Source: Casuarius casuarius (taxonomy: Eukaryota; Chordata; Aves; Casuariiformes; Casuariidae). Taken from it: a stretch of DNA of 64,000 bases. Location: the NCBI GenBank assembly GCA_003342895.1, contig PTFA01000024.1, forward strand, positions 3,423,052 to 3,487,051, read 5' to 3'. The notes beneath the pieces are model-generated. The model saw only the letters and a program-made list of their open reading frames with translations. It was not told the DNA's origin and made no database searches. Below, one piece after another: positions 1 through 11,070 of this stretch. Position 1 is the stretch's first letter, and each line of letters starts with the position of its first letter. Position numbers and translations under genes: made by a program.

Positions 1-3000
1 AAAAATTACCAGCAATGAAACAGTAAACATGAACATTTTGCAAACTGATGCCTGACACCAATACAAAGATCCAAAGCATAAAGTAGTTGTGTGTTTTCCC
101 TACAGACCTGATTATAAGAAAAGCTTATGGAAGTGATTAGGCAATTAAAATCAGTGGCAAGTTTCACCCTGTCTCTGCATGATTAGGAAAAAAAAAACCA
201 AACAAAACAGCACTTGGGGAAATGACCTCTTGCCTTTCACTGGTGACTTGAAAAAGATGAGTAACCAGTCATCGAGTGAATTTGCCTTACCTATTTTCTT
301 CACCTCCAGTCATTTCAGCTTAGATTCAAAGTAGTTTTTAATGTAAATACATTCAAGTAACTGTTTACACCAGGAAAGTAAATCACTTAAGCAAAAGCAT
401 TGCTGTGAAGAAGTAAGAGTCTCTTGCCACGGGTACTAACCGATAACGTGAGCTGGTACTTTTCCATATGAATAAGCAGAATATTCACCATCTATGATGT
501 TAATAGAAATCTCAACCTGAAGAGACTATCAACTTTAAATGGTGAATAGCATTAGCTTGCAAAGTTATAAAATGTAGTAACAGCAAGGCACCAAAAACAA
601 AATCCAGCACTATCTTAGGAGCTCTAACTACAGCTGCCTATGCTAGTTTTTTCGATAAATTTGGAGGGTGAGTGGAAAACAGTTCTTAAGAGGCGTTACT
701 TGAAGACAAGTAGTTAAGCCGTAGAGAAAAGAATTCAGAGACCTGTAATACTAACCATTTATATACTGTAGCCAACACTGGAATCAGCAAGGGCAATGAG
801 AAGAACTTTTTATTAAACTGCTTATTACACTGGGTTTTTCTCCTATAAAAGGATGAGAACCCTCAGCATTGTAATATCACATTATTTCTCAACTCAGTAA
901 CATTTCCTCTATTTACGTACACGTCCTTCAGACTTTTGGTGGAAAACAAATAACACATTTTAGATAAGTAAAAACCAGGGATGGGGGAGATGTCAAGCTG
1001 TGAAACTGACAGCTCTTCTTAGAAGGGGAGGGAAAAGCAAAGAACAGAGATCATGTAAGAGAAAGGTAAAGAACTGGCTCTGAAACTAATGGATATCTGT
1101 ACATTTATGAAAATAATGAGAAGCAGAAGATCTTAAGGAAATATTTAAGAGGACAAAGAACTGTCTCAAGTTATTTGGTGAAAAGTTATTTAGTGGATTG
1201 TGGGAAAAAGTACTTTCTGAGAACACCTGCATGAATTTATCAACAGCTTTGGCTTGGAAATTAGGAAAACTAGTTTAAGCCACAGAATTTCTTTTAGCTG
1301 CGCTGCCAAAAACAGCCTGTAGCTCATGAATTCACACTACATTCAGTGCTCATCCCCTTTGTTAGAGTGTTTTCTTTTGCAGAAAGCAAGATACCTGGTA
1401 TCTTGGGAAAACACTACTCCCTCTGTGAACTGGGACACTATTTGATAGCATTTACCAACACCTAGATGTGACACACAGTTCAGTACAGAAACAAGATAAT
1501 CTTATTTTGGAATTGTACTTCAAAAGATTATAAAACTGGAAGGACTGCCTGTGAATAAACGTGTTTGGCCTTGAGTAACTGCCTCTACAGGAAAGCAAAA
1601 ACGGCTGCCTCAAATATTTCTTCTTGTCCGATAGTAGCAGAGAGGTGAAAAAATAGTGGCGAGAAGCTGCCAAGACTAAGAATGAAGACCATCTTGGAAT
1701 CATTTTTGCTCCCTACCATACCTTGCCTGTCCTACAGAAAACATAGAAAATGTTCTTAAACTTTGATAATAAACTCTAGTCAACAATTCTGCTTCTAAAT
1801 TACTTTATTTATTGTGCATGAAGCACAAATGGAAAAGAAACAGGACAGTTCATTAAGACAGGACTTCAGAGTGAGAACTTTTATCAGAGACAAATATAGG
1901 TAGGTCATCATCATCTTCCTTTCAGCTTGGAAATCTCTGCAGAAAGCTTTAGGTCTGACCAGAACTAGGTTCACTAGCATAAACACTTAGTTATGCGTTA
2001 CACTTTCTGAGATTTTGCATGAGTCTAGGTAGTGGTACTAACAGAAGTAGCAGAAAAAAAACCCCAAGCTTGTGAAAATACAGAGTTATTTGCAGAAAGG
2101 AGAGAGTAATCATCTTGTAGTATCTGAAACCAGCTCAACTGAAGGGCAGAGAAGGGGGGAAAACAGAAATCCAGAAAGGGAAAAAGTCAGGTATCTTCCA
2201 ATCTCAGATCGCAGGGTCTCTCTGCCCTTTTAAGCAGGCAAGGCTTTCTAGAAGTCTACCCTATGGACAAACAGGGCACACACAAGAACCACCACGCCTC
2301 GGCCTTTCAAACCGATCCCTGCTTCATATTTGATCTTGCTCCACACCCACCCAAACACACAGCCTCCCAGAAGTGGGTAGAGGCCCCAGCACGGCTGAAA
2401 AGGAGGATGTCTATTCGCAGCAGAGTCCCTTCCCCCCACTTTTCCTCCCTCGATTAAGTTTTACACAGCTGGGGGGAAGGGGAGGAACACTCCCTAGAAT
2501 GACTTCATACAAATTCTGTTCTTCAAGTGAAAAGCTATCCATAACACAATGTGTTTCCTCTCCCTATGTCTGAGGCCAGTTATTACTGTGAAACAAAAAA
2601 CAAAAGCAAAAAGATGCTTTCTATTCATTATTACAGCCACATTCCCTAGTCATGAAATAACGTAAGTTTGTCTTACTATTCTCTCTATACATGCCAACAC
2701 AGGTATAACTGAGGGTAGGAATGAATCCCCCAAAACTTTAAAGTGAATGGTTAGGATAGCACATGAGCCAGAAGAGAATTTGTTTGCCCTCAATGCCTTG
2801 GGGCTGTCACCTAACAGTAAAGTATGTTCTTACTGACAAAAGAGGGGAGCAGAAGATCAAAGATATGTAATTTGCAACTGCTTATACCAGGAACAGGACA
2901 GCAGTCACCTGAGGTGCCCTCCACGGCCAGCAGACCAGGAGAGCTTTCCATGCTGATCCACTTCTGGAGCAGCCTCTTCCTCCTCCTCCCAGCAGTGCAG

Positions 3001-6000
3001 AGCCCACGCTGGGGCATTAAGACTGGCCTTTGGGAATGCTCCCCTATCTGCAAGATGTCAAACGTGAGTTTGAAGATGCAAACCCAATGCTCCCCAGTTT
3101 CCAAATACATCAAGTATCTGCCTACTCCCCAACTCCAAAAGCATTTAAGAGCCACACTTTTTAAAAGCCTTTGCATTGTGTGAAAGCCAGAATTTTCTGC
3201 TAAGCTGTTTTTTGAAGATACTCCTGTCAGCATATATTCTGACTGATCAGATCTCTCATCACTGCAGTTCCATCAATGAATGGTGAACCAACCATTAACA
3301 AATGTTTGCATCTTCTTTCAACATTAAGACAAAAGTCTTACAAAGGTGATTAAGAAAAAAAAACCACGTACATTTAATAAATCTCTCTGCAACTGGAATG
3401 GTCAGAGATGGAAGTAGTGAATTAATCTCTGAAGTATTTGCTTCCATTTTAATTTCTCTTTATCATTTTTACCACTGCCTAAAATACGTAAAATTATGGA
3501 ACAGGATGGGCAAGACCATCCAGAATCATATCAAGGTAATTGTGCCTTTTGAGTACAAGATGAGTTAGACAACCTACATTACAAGCCTTTTTTTGTGCAT
3601 GCGTGTGTGTGTCAGTCCTAGAAAATTGAATAAAGACAACCTGCTTGCCAAACATCTTACAGTTCAAGTTGAAGACCAGAAATAAGTTACAGGCATACAG
3701 AAGAGCACAGACTCAATACTCCATCAGTACGATAGGTACTTAGCATACTGGAGACCTAAGGACTGTACTGCCTTTAGAGGCCTTTATGTTTGATAAGGCA
3801 TTCAAAAAAGGATCGCAAGACATGTCACTGTTTCCGAACATGCTTTCTTCTATGCTGCTCAGCATGCAACACTTACACTAAAACTAGAAAGCTGGGAACT
3901 TCCAGATTTAAAAATCTCAACAGCAAACGAAAGAGTGCACCATGGAGTTAAGCTACCTTTGTTCAACATGCTATGGAAGAGTTTTCATAGGAAAAACACA
4001 TACTAAGCTAGGAAAGTGATTTCTGCAACAGAAATAGTTATTTGATGTTAACATATACCAGACTAGAAGTCTGATCTCTGATATGTCTTTCAATTATGTT
4101 CCTTAGGGTAAGATGTCACAATCTAGTAAATTTCGTTTTTTACATTTAAATGAGACTAATACAAATTCAGAAAAAGTCATATAAATGAGTTTTGAAAGGG
4201 AGTAAAATTAAGATGTACACAGGTTAAATTTTACAGAAATCAGCATAATGGCATAATCTTCTAGAAGAGCTTAGTATGCTTTAGGAGAAGTCAAAGAACA
4301 TTACTGGAAAAGAAAGTCATGGTTACTTTTTCAATTTACAAACAAATGACAGCATCCAGGTAGAGCAGTATGACCCTAAGAAGCAATACCAGCAGTAGAT
4401 GTCAAGCTGCCAGGTAATGTTATACTTTACAACCTAGTCAGCACAGTAACCTTGAAACACAATTAAGTTAGAAATGTTCCCTGTGTTCTTAATTGTTCTG
4501 GCCTAGTAGGAATGGGCGGGGGGGGGACACACTAAGCAACACAATGGAGAGAAATAAAAGCCTTAAAAGGTATGCACTCAGAGGGAATTGTCATCTTCAT
4601 GGGCAATTCCCAAAGTTACGCAGTTACTTTGTCAAGGTTGGGAACTCGGGATTAAAGACTACCTGTGAACCATTAGAAAGACACTCTGGAAGCAGCAAGA
4701 CAGAAGATCCACCAGTGACTAAATGCAGCAACACATTTTACTGGAGCACTTGAAGAACACTAAAGCATTTCCGAACTTGCCGATACAAACAGTCTTGAGA
4801 AACTTCAGCAGACAGACAGGCTCCCAAAAACTCTGACACCAAGTCAAACAAACAAACTCCAGAAGCAAGTGTTAAGAATAGTCAGGTTACTGCACACCAC
4901 TCATCTCTCCCAAGAAATGGAAGTGCAGGGACTGAACCCAAGACACTAATTAAAATAGGATACAAGAGTACACCAGCTTCAACACGCCCAGGGAAAAGGA
5001 TCTGCACAGAGCTATCGCAGAAGAAGCAGCAATGAAAATACAGAGATTACCTCAAAGACAGCAAGTGGATTCAGAAAATCAGCCACCATGATTGAATTTT
5101 TTTCCCTACACAAGGCTACTGCAAGTCATCATTATAAAAGCAACTGGACTATTAATGAAAAACACAATAACAATAGAAAAAGAAAAAATATAGTTCTGTC
5201 TTGTTCAAACTACCATCTGTAATTGAAGGGTCTAAAGTTCAGCATTCAATCTGTTTAAATTAAGTATCTACTAGATCACTGAAATCCATACAACTACTCT
5301 TGAAATTAAGATTGACTCTCATCAGTATGTGTAGATGCAGACCTTGAATACCACATACCAGGATATTCAATAACGTAAGAAAAAATCCTACAATACATCT
5401 AAACCACCTTGCAATAACTGCAAATATTAGAATGTGATTAAGTAATATTTAAGTCTAATATAGTCGTCACAGTTCACGACAATGTGCATGTATTTCATCA
5501 GTCTGTGAAACCATTAAAGTTTCCAAGTAAGCAAACCAAGCAAGATGTCATGTAATGTTGATTTAGAGGAGTTTTGTAACATACATTATAGAAACAAACA
5601 TAAAAATGGAATCTCCATTCATAGAAACATTCTCAATTATCCTCTCTGATAGCCAAACCAATTCACCTCCTAAATTCTGCAAGTCATCACAAAATTCACA
5701 TTTCAGATTAAGACAGTTAAATCCAACCACTATCATACAGTGAATGCAGTAGTAAGTACCTCACATCATGGAATTAAATATCACCATTATTTCAAAGTTA
5801 CTTTAGTAATCTCATGTCCATTTTTCATCAAAATCAATGGTTCACAGATAAATACAAATTTGTTAATTATACTGTTTCAGGAACTCAGCACCTGTCTTTG
5901 TCACAGATGTGGATGGAAGCTATTGGACATTTATATAAGAAAGGTCATATTCCCCATTCTTTTAAGTCATGTGGTATGCTGACATCTAGGCAGTATTTTC

Positions 6001-6376
6001 CTTGGATAGCAAGTGGGCTACATCTTGATATGTGAAAAGTACAGATTAGGAAGAGCAACAAGCAAGAAAGATCACTATTTGCCTTCAGATCATAAAAAGT
6101 ACCAAACCCAGAAGAGCAGTAAGACCATGCAAATGAGGGAAAAAAAAAAGACAGACAAAAATAAAAAAATTCTCTCACACCTCATATCGGACACAAGGGA
6201 TCTAATCATCCAAATGAAAAATGAGTTTTCATGTTAACATTTTTCTCCTTTGGTTAGGCTTCCCTGTTCTAAAGCTGCTTTTTAAGCCACTTTATCTAAT
6301 CAGTTTTCAGTATCATCTACAAAAACATACTCTCATGCTATACCATCAAGAAGTCAAGTTTGATCTTTCTAATACC
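1..6376. other. AT-rich non-coding DNA
   Basis: No convincing gene is visible. The longest open frames, on opposite strands of about 2811-3233, overlap each other, resemble no family I know and have no frame support. A polypyrimidine tract with CAG near 2992 and a GTGAGT at 3064 could frame a 70-base exon on the plus strand, but nothing else supports it. The stretch at 2240-2480 is slightly richer in C and G without being a CpG island. If the CpG-island gene runs leftwards, this is most likely its intron. Confidence 0.6.
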
Positions 6377-6449
6377 TGGGGGAAGAGAAGGAAGGAAGAA
6401 AGCAAGGTGGGAAGGAAGGAAAAAAAAGAAACAAAAAAGAACAAGAAGT
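6377..6449 (+). repeat. Purine-rich GGAA/GAAA low-complexity tract
   Basis: About 70 bases are almost entirely G and A on the plus strand, with repeated GGAA and GAAA units ending in A-runs. It is a simple low-complexity tract. The lysine- and glutamate-rich open frame across it is a by-product of this composition. Confidence 0.75.
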
Positions 6450-9089
6450 TCACAGCAGTAGGCCTTTAACATCAAAAAAACCTGGCTGTTCATCTTCTTC
6501 AGAAGAATAGAATCTTATTGAGAATTGTTTCATTTGTCAAAAATTAAGCAAACAACAAATTACATTTAATGAACTTTAAAACAGCTATTGCATCAGCAGG
6601 ATGTTTACAGATCTCAACATGTCAAAGAGTTCAGCTTGGCAACAGCTGGCAATGAAAGATACAGAATAAGAAGTCGATGGAAGAACATTATTGAGTCAGA
6701 AAAACAGAAAAACAATGAAATGTAAGATGAACTGTAAGTGTTTGCTACCTTCTGGACTTTACATTAAATGGAAATTTCACAAATATGTAGAGCTACATTT
6801 AGTTGTGATTTGTTCTTCGATCAAAGATTCACTGAAACATATTTCCCATGAAAAGAAATCAGTTTGTTTCTGACATCTTCCAGCAAGCCCATCACAGTGG
6901 CTGTGCACTTCTTGCAGTCTTTTTTCGGTTCCCCCCGAGCTCATTTCATAATAATAGCAAGTGACCAGTTTTAGAAAAGAGGATTTAACAAATACTTGGG
7001 CTTTTTTAATTTTGGCTAACCATAACCTAGCATTATCCACAATGACAAGCACAGTGGAGTGTTTTAGTGACATCAAAGGCACAAAGATTTGGCAGGTTCT
7101 TCAACGAGATCAGCTTCCCAAGGTATATTAAGGAAGATCAACAACACTGATTTTTGACAAACTCATCTAACACAACCAAGGTAGGAAGAAAAAATCTTCC
7201 AGGTATCGTACAAAAGAACGAAATTACAAGTTACAGCAAAGATGCCATAAAACAAAACAAAAAAACCCAAAACAATGACAATTAAAACTTATAAACCTAA
7301 TAATGTGGAGCTGAATTTTATGGAGTAAGATTTCATGACTTTTTTATGGAATAATTTTTTTTTTTAATGGAATAACTCAGTTCTGGCAGCAACACTACCA
7401 TGTACTAGAGTAAGAAACATCAAGCCTATTTTGAAGTGAATTTTTTCAGTCTAAACCCATTATCCAAACAGGTTCTTGCGGGTAGATTGTTTATTTTTAT
7501 TTTGTTTTGTACAATTGTTTATTTTTAGTTCTGGAGCCAAGAGGACCAGCTTAAGTATCAAAACAACTATTCAGAGGGAGGAGCTGCATATCTTAGTACA
7601 TTTCACACTTCTAATAAGAAAGTCAGTAATAGTAATAATTTCAAAATTTGGCTGCTTTAACAGTGAACGATAATGTATCTACCACTAGCAAGCTATTCCA
7701 GTGGTTTTACCAATATTACCTTCTTGAATAGGTGGTTAAGAGGTTAAAAAAAAAAAGTAACTGACTGCTGCAGGAATCTACTGACATATCGAGTTACAGA
7801 CTTTTGCTCAGACTTTTCCATCTAGAAGTAGTACAGTTGGCTCAGGAGCCATGACGTAGATACACATTCCAAAATGATCTTGTAACTTGGATAACTCCAC
7901 TCAAGTTTTACGTTGTTGTAAACTCATTTTACCATTTATTTTCTCCTCACCTCCAATTAATCAACACTTGTTAATAGGGATCACAAAAAGCAGAAGGAAA
8001 AAAAAAGTCACAGATTGAAAAAGTATTACTAATATGATACTTAATTCTAGCATTGAAGCTTAGTAATTATTTACTTCTACCTCAGTAAAAGCTATATGAT
8101 TATGCTATGCCAGTGCTTTTCCATTTGACACTTCTCAAAGCAAACCAGCCAAAGACCACAGAGTTAGGGCGTTATTTTAAGGCACTACTCAGATATTAAC
8201 AAAAGTTATGGCTATTGATGTGTACATGCTTTGAATAAAGACTGTCTTTAAATATAATCTTTGGAAAAGAAACCATTTACTATGAATTACAGTAACGCAT
8301 ATGCCTAGAAAGCAATAGAAAGCATCATGTCCTTTGCACCTTGAGCGTTTATCCTTAAGTTACAACCTGGAAATAATTCTGTTCCACACCAGATCATTTT
8401 AGATATGTCCAAGACACTACCTTCAAATGTTATTCTGGCTTTACGTCATAAAAAAAGCAATAAAATATAAGCAGTTTTCATCGAAGCCAGAAGGGGGTGC
8501 TCTGAATAACTGAGGTTGGGGGGTGTTGAACTGAACATTTGCCTTGTGTTAGGAGAGGTCAGAAACATGCTGTCTTGCTTTAGTTCAGTAGCACACTTAA
8601 GTTCACGATGCCATGCCTTTTCTACAAAACGTAATTTAAAAAAAAATTAATAAAAGGAATCTGGAAAGCACGAATGCTCCCTTTAACAAAAAAGGAAACT
8701 GCTTCGGTTTGTGCTATTGTCATCACAAGGGCAAATTAATCTGTGACAGAAAACTAGCAACACAAAGAGACCTGGCAAGTGCTAATTCCAGTTTTGTATC
8801 CCATGATCTGCAAGCTATTTAAGATACTGACACCGAGATACAGGGAAAGGCAAGAAATCAAAAAAGCCTATACTATAGTTTTTAACCTACACAATGCCTA
8901 TTCTGACATAACTAGTTCAGCTCTTTTTAAACGTGGCTGTGCTGAGTTGATACCTTACACTGAACTGCATCCTAAAATGAAAGCAACGGCCCCAGACCAT
9001 TCTGCCGGTGTAACACAGTATTTCATCCCTGCCAGCACTTTGGTGCATCAGCCTTCCCCCACCCAAAAAGAGAAAAAGATACGCACATT
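6450..9089. other. AT-rich non-coding DNA upstream of the CpG island
   Basis: No exon, repeat family or RNA gene is recognisable. It contains several short A- and T-runs. The 164-codon plus-strand frame that starts at 8779 runs into the CpG island, where stop codons become rare because of GC content. It resembles no known protein and I do not call it a gene. Confidence 0.55.
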
Positions 9090-9244
9090 CCGCCCAAGGC
9101 CTCCCGGCGGGGCTCGGCCAGCTCCCCCCCTCCCGCCCTCGCCCCAGGCCCTGCCAGGCTCCCCAATCCCCTCTGCTTTTAGGTTTCATTTTGTTGTAAA
9201 CAGCAAAACGAAAGGAGAGAAAGCTTCCAAAGCGAGGATCCTTA

Positions 9245-9262
9245 CCCTTGAAATCCCGCCAT
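9245..9262 (-). promoter_or_regulatory. Possible minus-strand start codon and splice donor
   Basis: Read on the minus strand, an ATG at 9262 is followed by GCGGGATTTCAAGG and then GTAAGG. That gives a short peptide beginning M-A-G-F-Q, followed at once by a good splice donor (intron starting at 9245). Without splicing, the frame stops at the TAA inside the donor. The ATGGCGG context is common at first coding exons and YY1-type sites. The base at -3 is C, which is not the best start context. The arrangement suggests a very short first coding exon, but there is no downstream exon to support it. Confidence 0.25.
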
Positions 9263-9434
9263 GCGCGCAATAAGGAGGGTGAATTGTTTTTCCTCTCCTT
9301 TTTTTTTTTTTTGGATGGGAGATGGAGGGGGGGAGGAGGGGAAAGAAACAAAAGCCTAAACGGAGGAGCGGCTTAAGCGGCGGAGACCGAGGGAGAAGGC
9401 GGAGAGCCTGGTGGAGGCGCAGGGCGAGCGTCAG

Positions 9435-9453
9435 CCATGTTGTGTGTGTGTGT
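9435..9453 (+). repeat. (GT)n microsatellite in CpG island
   Basis: A short alternating GT run sits within the GC-rich island, just after an ATG at 9437. It explains the cysteine- and valine-rich start of the plus-strand open frame there. Confidence 0.8.
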
Positions 9454-9787
9454 TGGTCCAGTATTTACAAACCTGCAGCTGCAGCAGCGCTCGGAGCCTG
9501 GGAGCGAGGGGGGGAAGGAGAAGGGAGGGAGAGAGAAAGGAGAGGCGGGAGGAGAGGGAGGCACGGGGCGAGCGGCGGCGGGGCGGGAGGAGGGGGAAGC
9601 GGCGGCAGACAAAGGGAGCCGGCGGAGCCCGAGCGGAGCGCGCACACACACCCGCACACACTCACTCGCTCGCTCGCTCACACGCACTCGCGGCGTGTCT
9701 CGGGCAGCGGCGTGTGCCAGCCCGGCGCCGCAGCCCGCCGGCAGCTCCCCCGGCTCCAGCCACCGCGGCGCGGCCCGGCCCCGCCGC

Positions 9788-10076
9788 NNNNNNNNNNNNN
9801 NNNNNNNNNNNNNNNNNNNNNNNNNNNNNNNNNNNNNNNNNNNNNNNNNNNNNNNNNNNNNNNNNNNNNNNNNNNNNNNNNNNNNNNNNNNNNNNNNNNN
9901 NNNNNNNNNNNNNNNNNNNNNNNNNNNNNNNNNNNNNNNNNNNNNNNNNNNNNNNNNNNNNNNNNNNNNNNNNNNNNNNNNNNNNNNNNNNNNNNNNNNN
10001 NNNNNNNNNNNNNNNNNNNNNNNNNNNNNNNNNNNNNNNNNNNNNNNNNNNNNNNNNNNNNNNNNNNNNNNNNNNN
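9788..10076. other. Assembly gap (run of N)
   Basis: All 289 bases are N, flanked on both sides by extremely GC-rich sequence. The gap is typical of CpG-island cores that sequence poorly, and its true length may differ from 289. All long open frames reported across it in any frame are artefacts. Single undetermined bases also occur at 10831, 20933 and 39160. Confidence 0.98.
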
Positions 10077-10420
10077 GGGCCGGGCCGGCGGCGGCCCCGT
10101 CCGCCCCCCCGAGGCCGGAAGGGTGGGGGGAGCCGCGGGGGGAGCGACGGCAGCAGGAGCCCGGGGGGCCCCACGGCCGCCCGCCCGGCGGCGGCGGCTT
10201 CCGGCAGGGCGGCGGGGGAGGGGGACGGAGCCGGGACGCCGCGAGTGAATAAATAACGTCGGCCCCGGGGGAGGGGAGGGGAGGCTGGGAGCGGCGGCTC
10301 CGGCTCCCCCCACAGCGACTCCCTCCGGCTCTGCCCGGTACTGGGCCGGGCCAGGCCAAGGGCGGCGCGACGGGCTGCGCTCCCCCCGCCGCCCCTCCCC
10401 CGCCGTCCCCGCTCGCTCAC

Positions 10421-10700
10421 CTGCCGGCGGGACGGGCGCCCGGGGGTGCCAGGCGGGCGGCCCGGGGGTGCCAGCGCTGCGGCCGCCGCAGCGCCCCTGC
10501 CTCGCCAGGCCGCTCAGCTCCTCCGCGGCGGCAGCAGCGGCAGCGGCGGGGACGGCTGCGCCTCTCGTCTCGTTCGCCCCCCTCCGCCGTCGCCGCCGCC
10601 GCTGCCTCCTGCTCGCCTCTGCCACATTTGGATCCCCCTCTCCCTACGCGAGCTCCGCCGCCAGGATAGAGGCCTCCTCACCTTCCTGCCAAATAGTGAG
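10421..10700 (-). other. Candidate 5' untranslated first exon, minus strand
   Basis: On the minus strand the sequence GCCGGCAG is followed by GTGAGCGAGC, a near-consensus splice donor, with the exon ending at 10421. Upstream of it lies GC-rich sequence of 5'-UTR character with GGC and GCG triplet runs. An ATG at 10627 opens a frame that closes at 10514, before the donor, so it would be an upstream frame and not the main one. The left limit is set by the donor; the right limit (transcription start) is a guess. Transcript data would decide it. Confidence 0.35.
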
Positions 10701-10855
10701 CCAACCGCATCGAGCCGTTCAAAACACAGGGCCGGGCCCCGCCTTCCCCCGCCGCGGCCCCCCTCCCGCCGCCGCCGCGCAGGCGCCGTGCGGCCCCCGA
10801 ACTGCGACAGGAACGCAGGAAACCGTCCCCNGCCCCGGCCGCCGCCGCGCGCTGC

Positions 10856-10867
10856 CGCGCATGCGCG
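10856..10867. promoter_or_regulatory. NRF1-type palindrome
   Basis: CGCGCATGCGCG is a perfect 12-base palindrome containing GCGCATGCGC, the core of the known NRF1 binding consensus. A one-mismatch copy (GCGCAGGCGC) lies at 10777-10786. NRF1 sites are typical of CpG-island promoters and usually lie close to the transcription start, which here would be near the right half of the island. Confidence 0.6.
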
Positions 10868-11070
10868 ACTCCCCTGCCCCAACCGCCGCTTGCCGGTGCC
10901 CAGGTGGAGGCCGGTGGCCCCAACCGCCGCCGGCCCGCGGGGCGCCGCCGCCGCCTCTCCCCGCCCTCCCCTCGCCCCCGTCTGTGTCCAAGCGGTGCCA
11001 GAGCAGCGTGAGCGATCGTGCTTACGCCGAGAGAGCGGCGGTGTGCGGCTGCCTACCTGAAAGGCGCGCT

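Larger units (their letters stand above)
9090..11070. promoter_or_regulatory. Large CpG island, promoter and first-exon region
   Basis: Base composition switches sharply from AT-rich to very GC- and CpG-rich at about 9090 and returns to AT-rich near 11070. The island holds GC-box-like GGGCGGG motifs, a G/A-rich stretch at 9500-9600 with many G-runs, CTCG repeats near 9665, a GT run at 9435-9453, and a 12-base NRF1-type palindrome at 10856-10867. Islands of about 2 kb like this normally mark promoters of broadly expressed or developmental genes. Minus-strand donor-like sites at 10421/10420 (GGCAG then GTGAGC) and 9246/9245 (AAGG then GTAAGG) suggest transcripts leaving leftwards. A plus-strand or divergent transcript is equally possible. 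No open frame inside can be trusted: the long ones read through the N gap or are products of the high GC content. I do not recognise the gene. Confidence 0.85.

Noticed and set aside
2811..3233. 140-codon minus-strand frame overlapping a 119-codon plus-strand frame
   Set aside because: Neither peptide resembles a known family and the overlap on both strands points to chance stop-poor sequence.
8779..9273. 164-codon plus-strand frame entering the island
   Set aside because: It crosses an abrupt composition change and turns into a P/R-rich string; there is no family resemblance or splice support.
9322..10625. Several open frames of 250-330 codons on both strands in the CpG island
   Set aside because: They read through the 289-base N gap, are low-complexity R/G/P/A products of GC-rich DNA, overlap in all frames, and one has no ATG (it starts at GTG).
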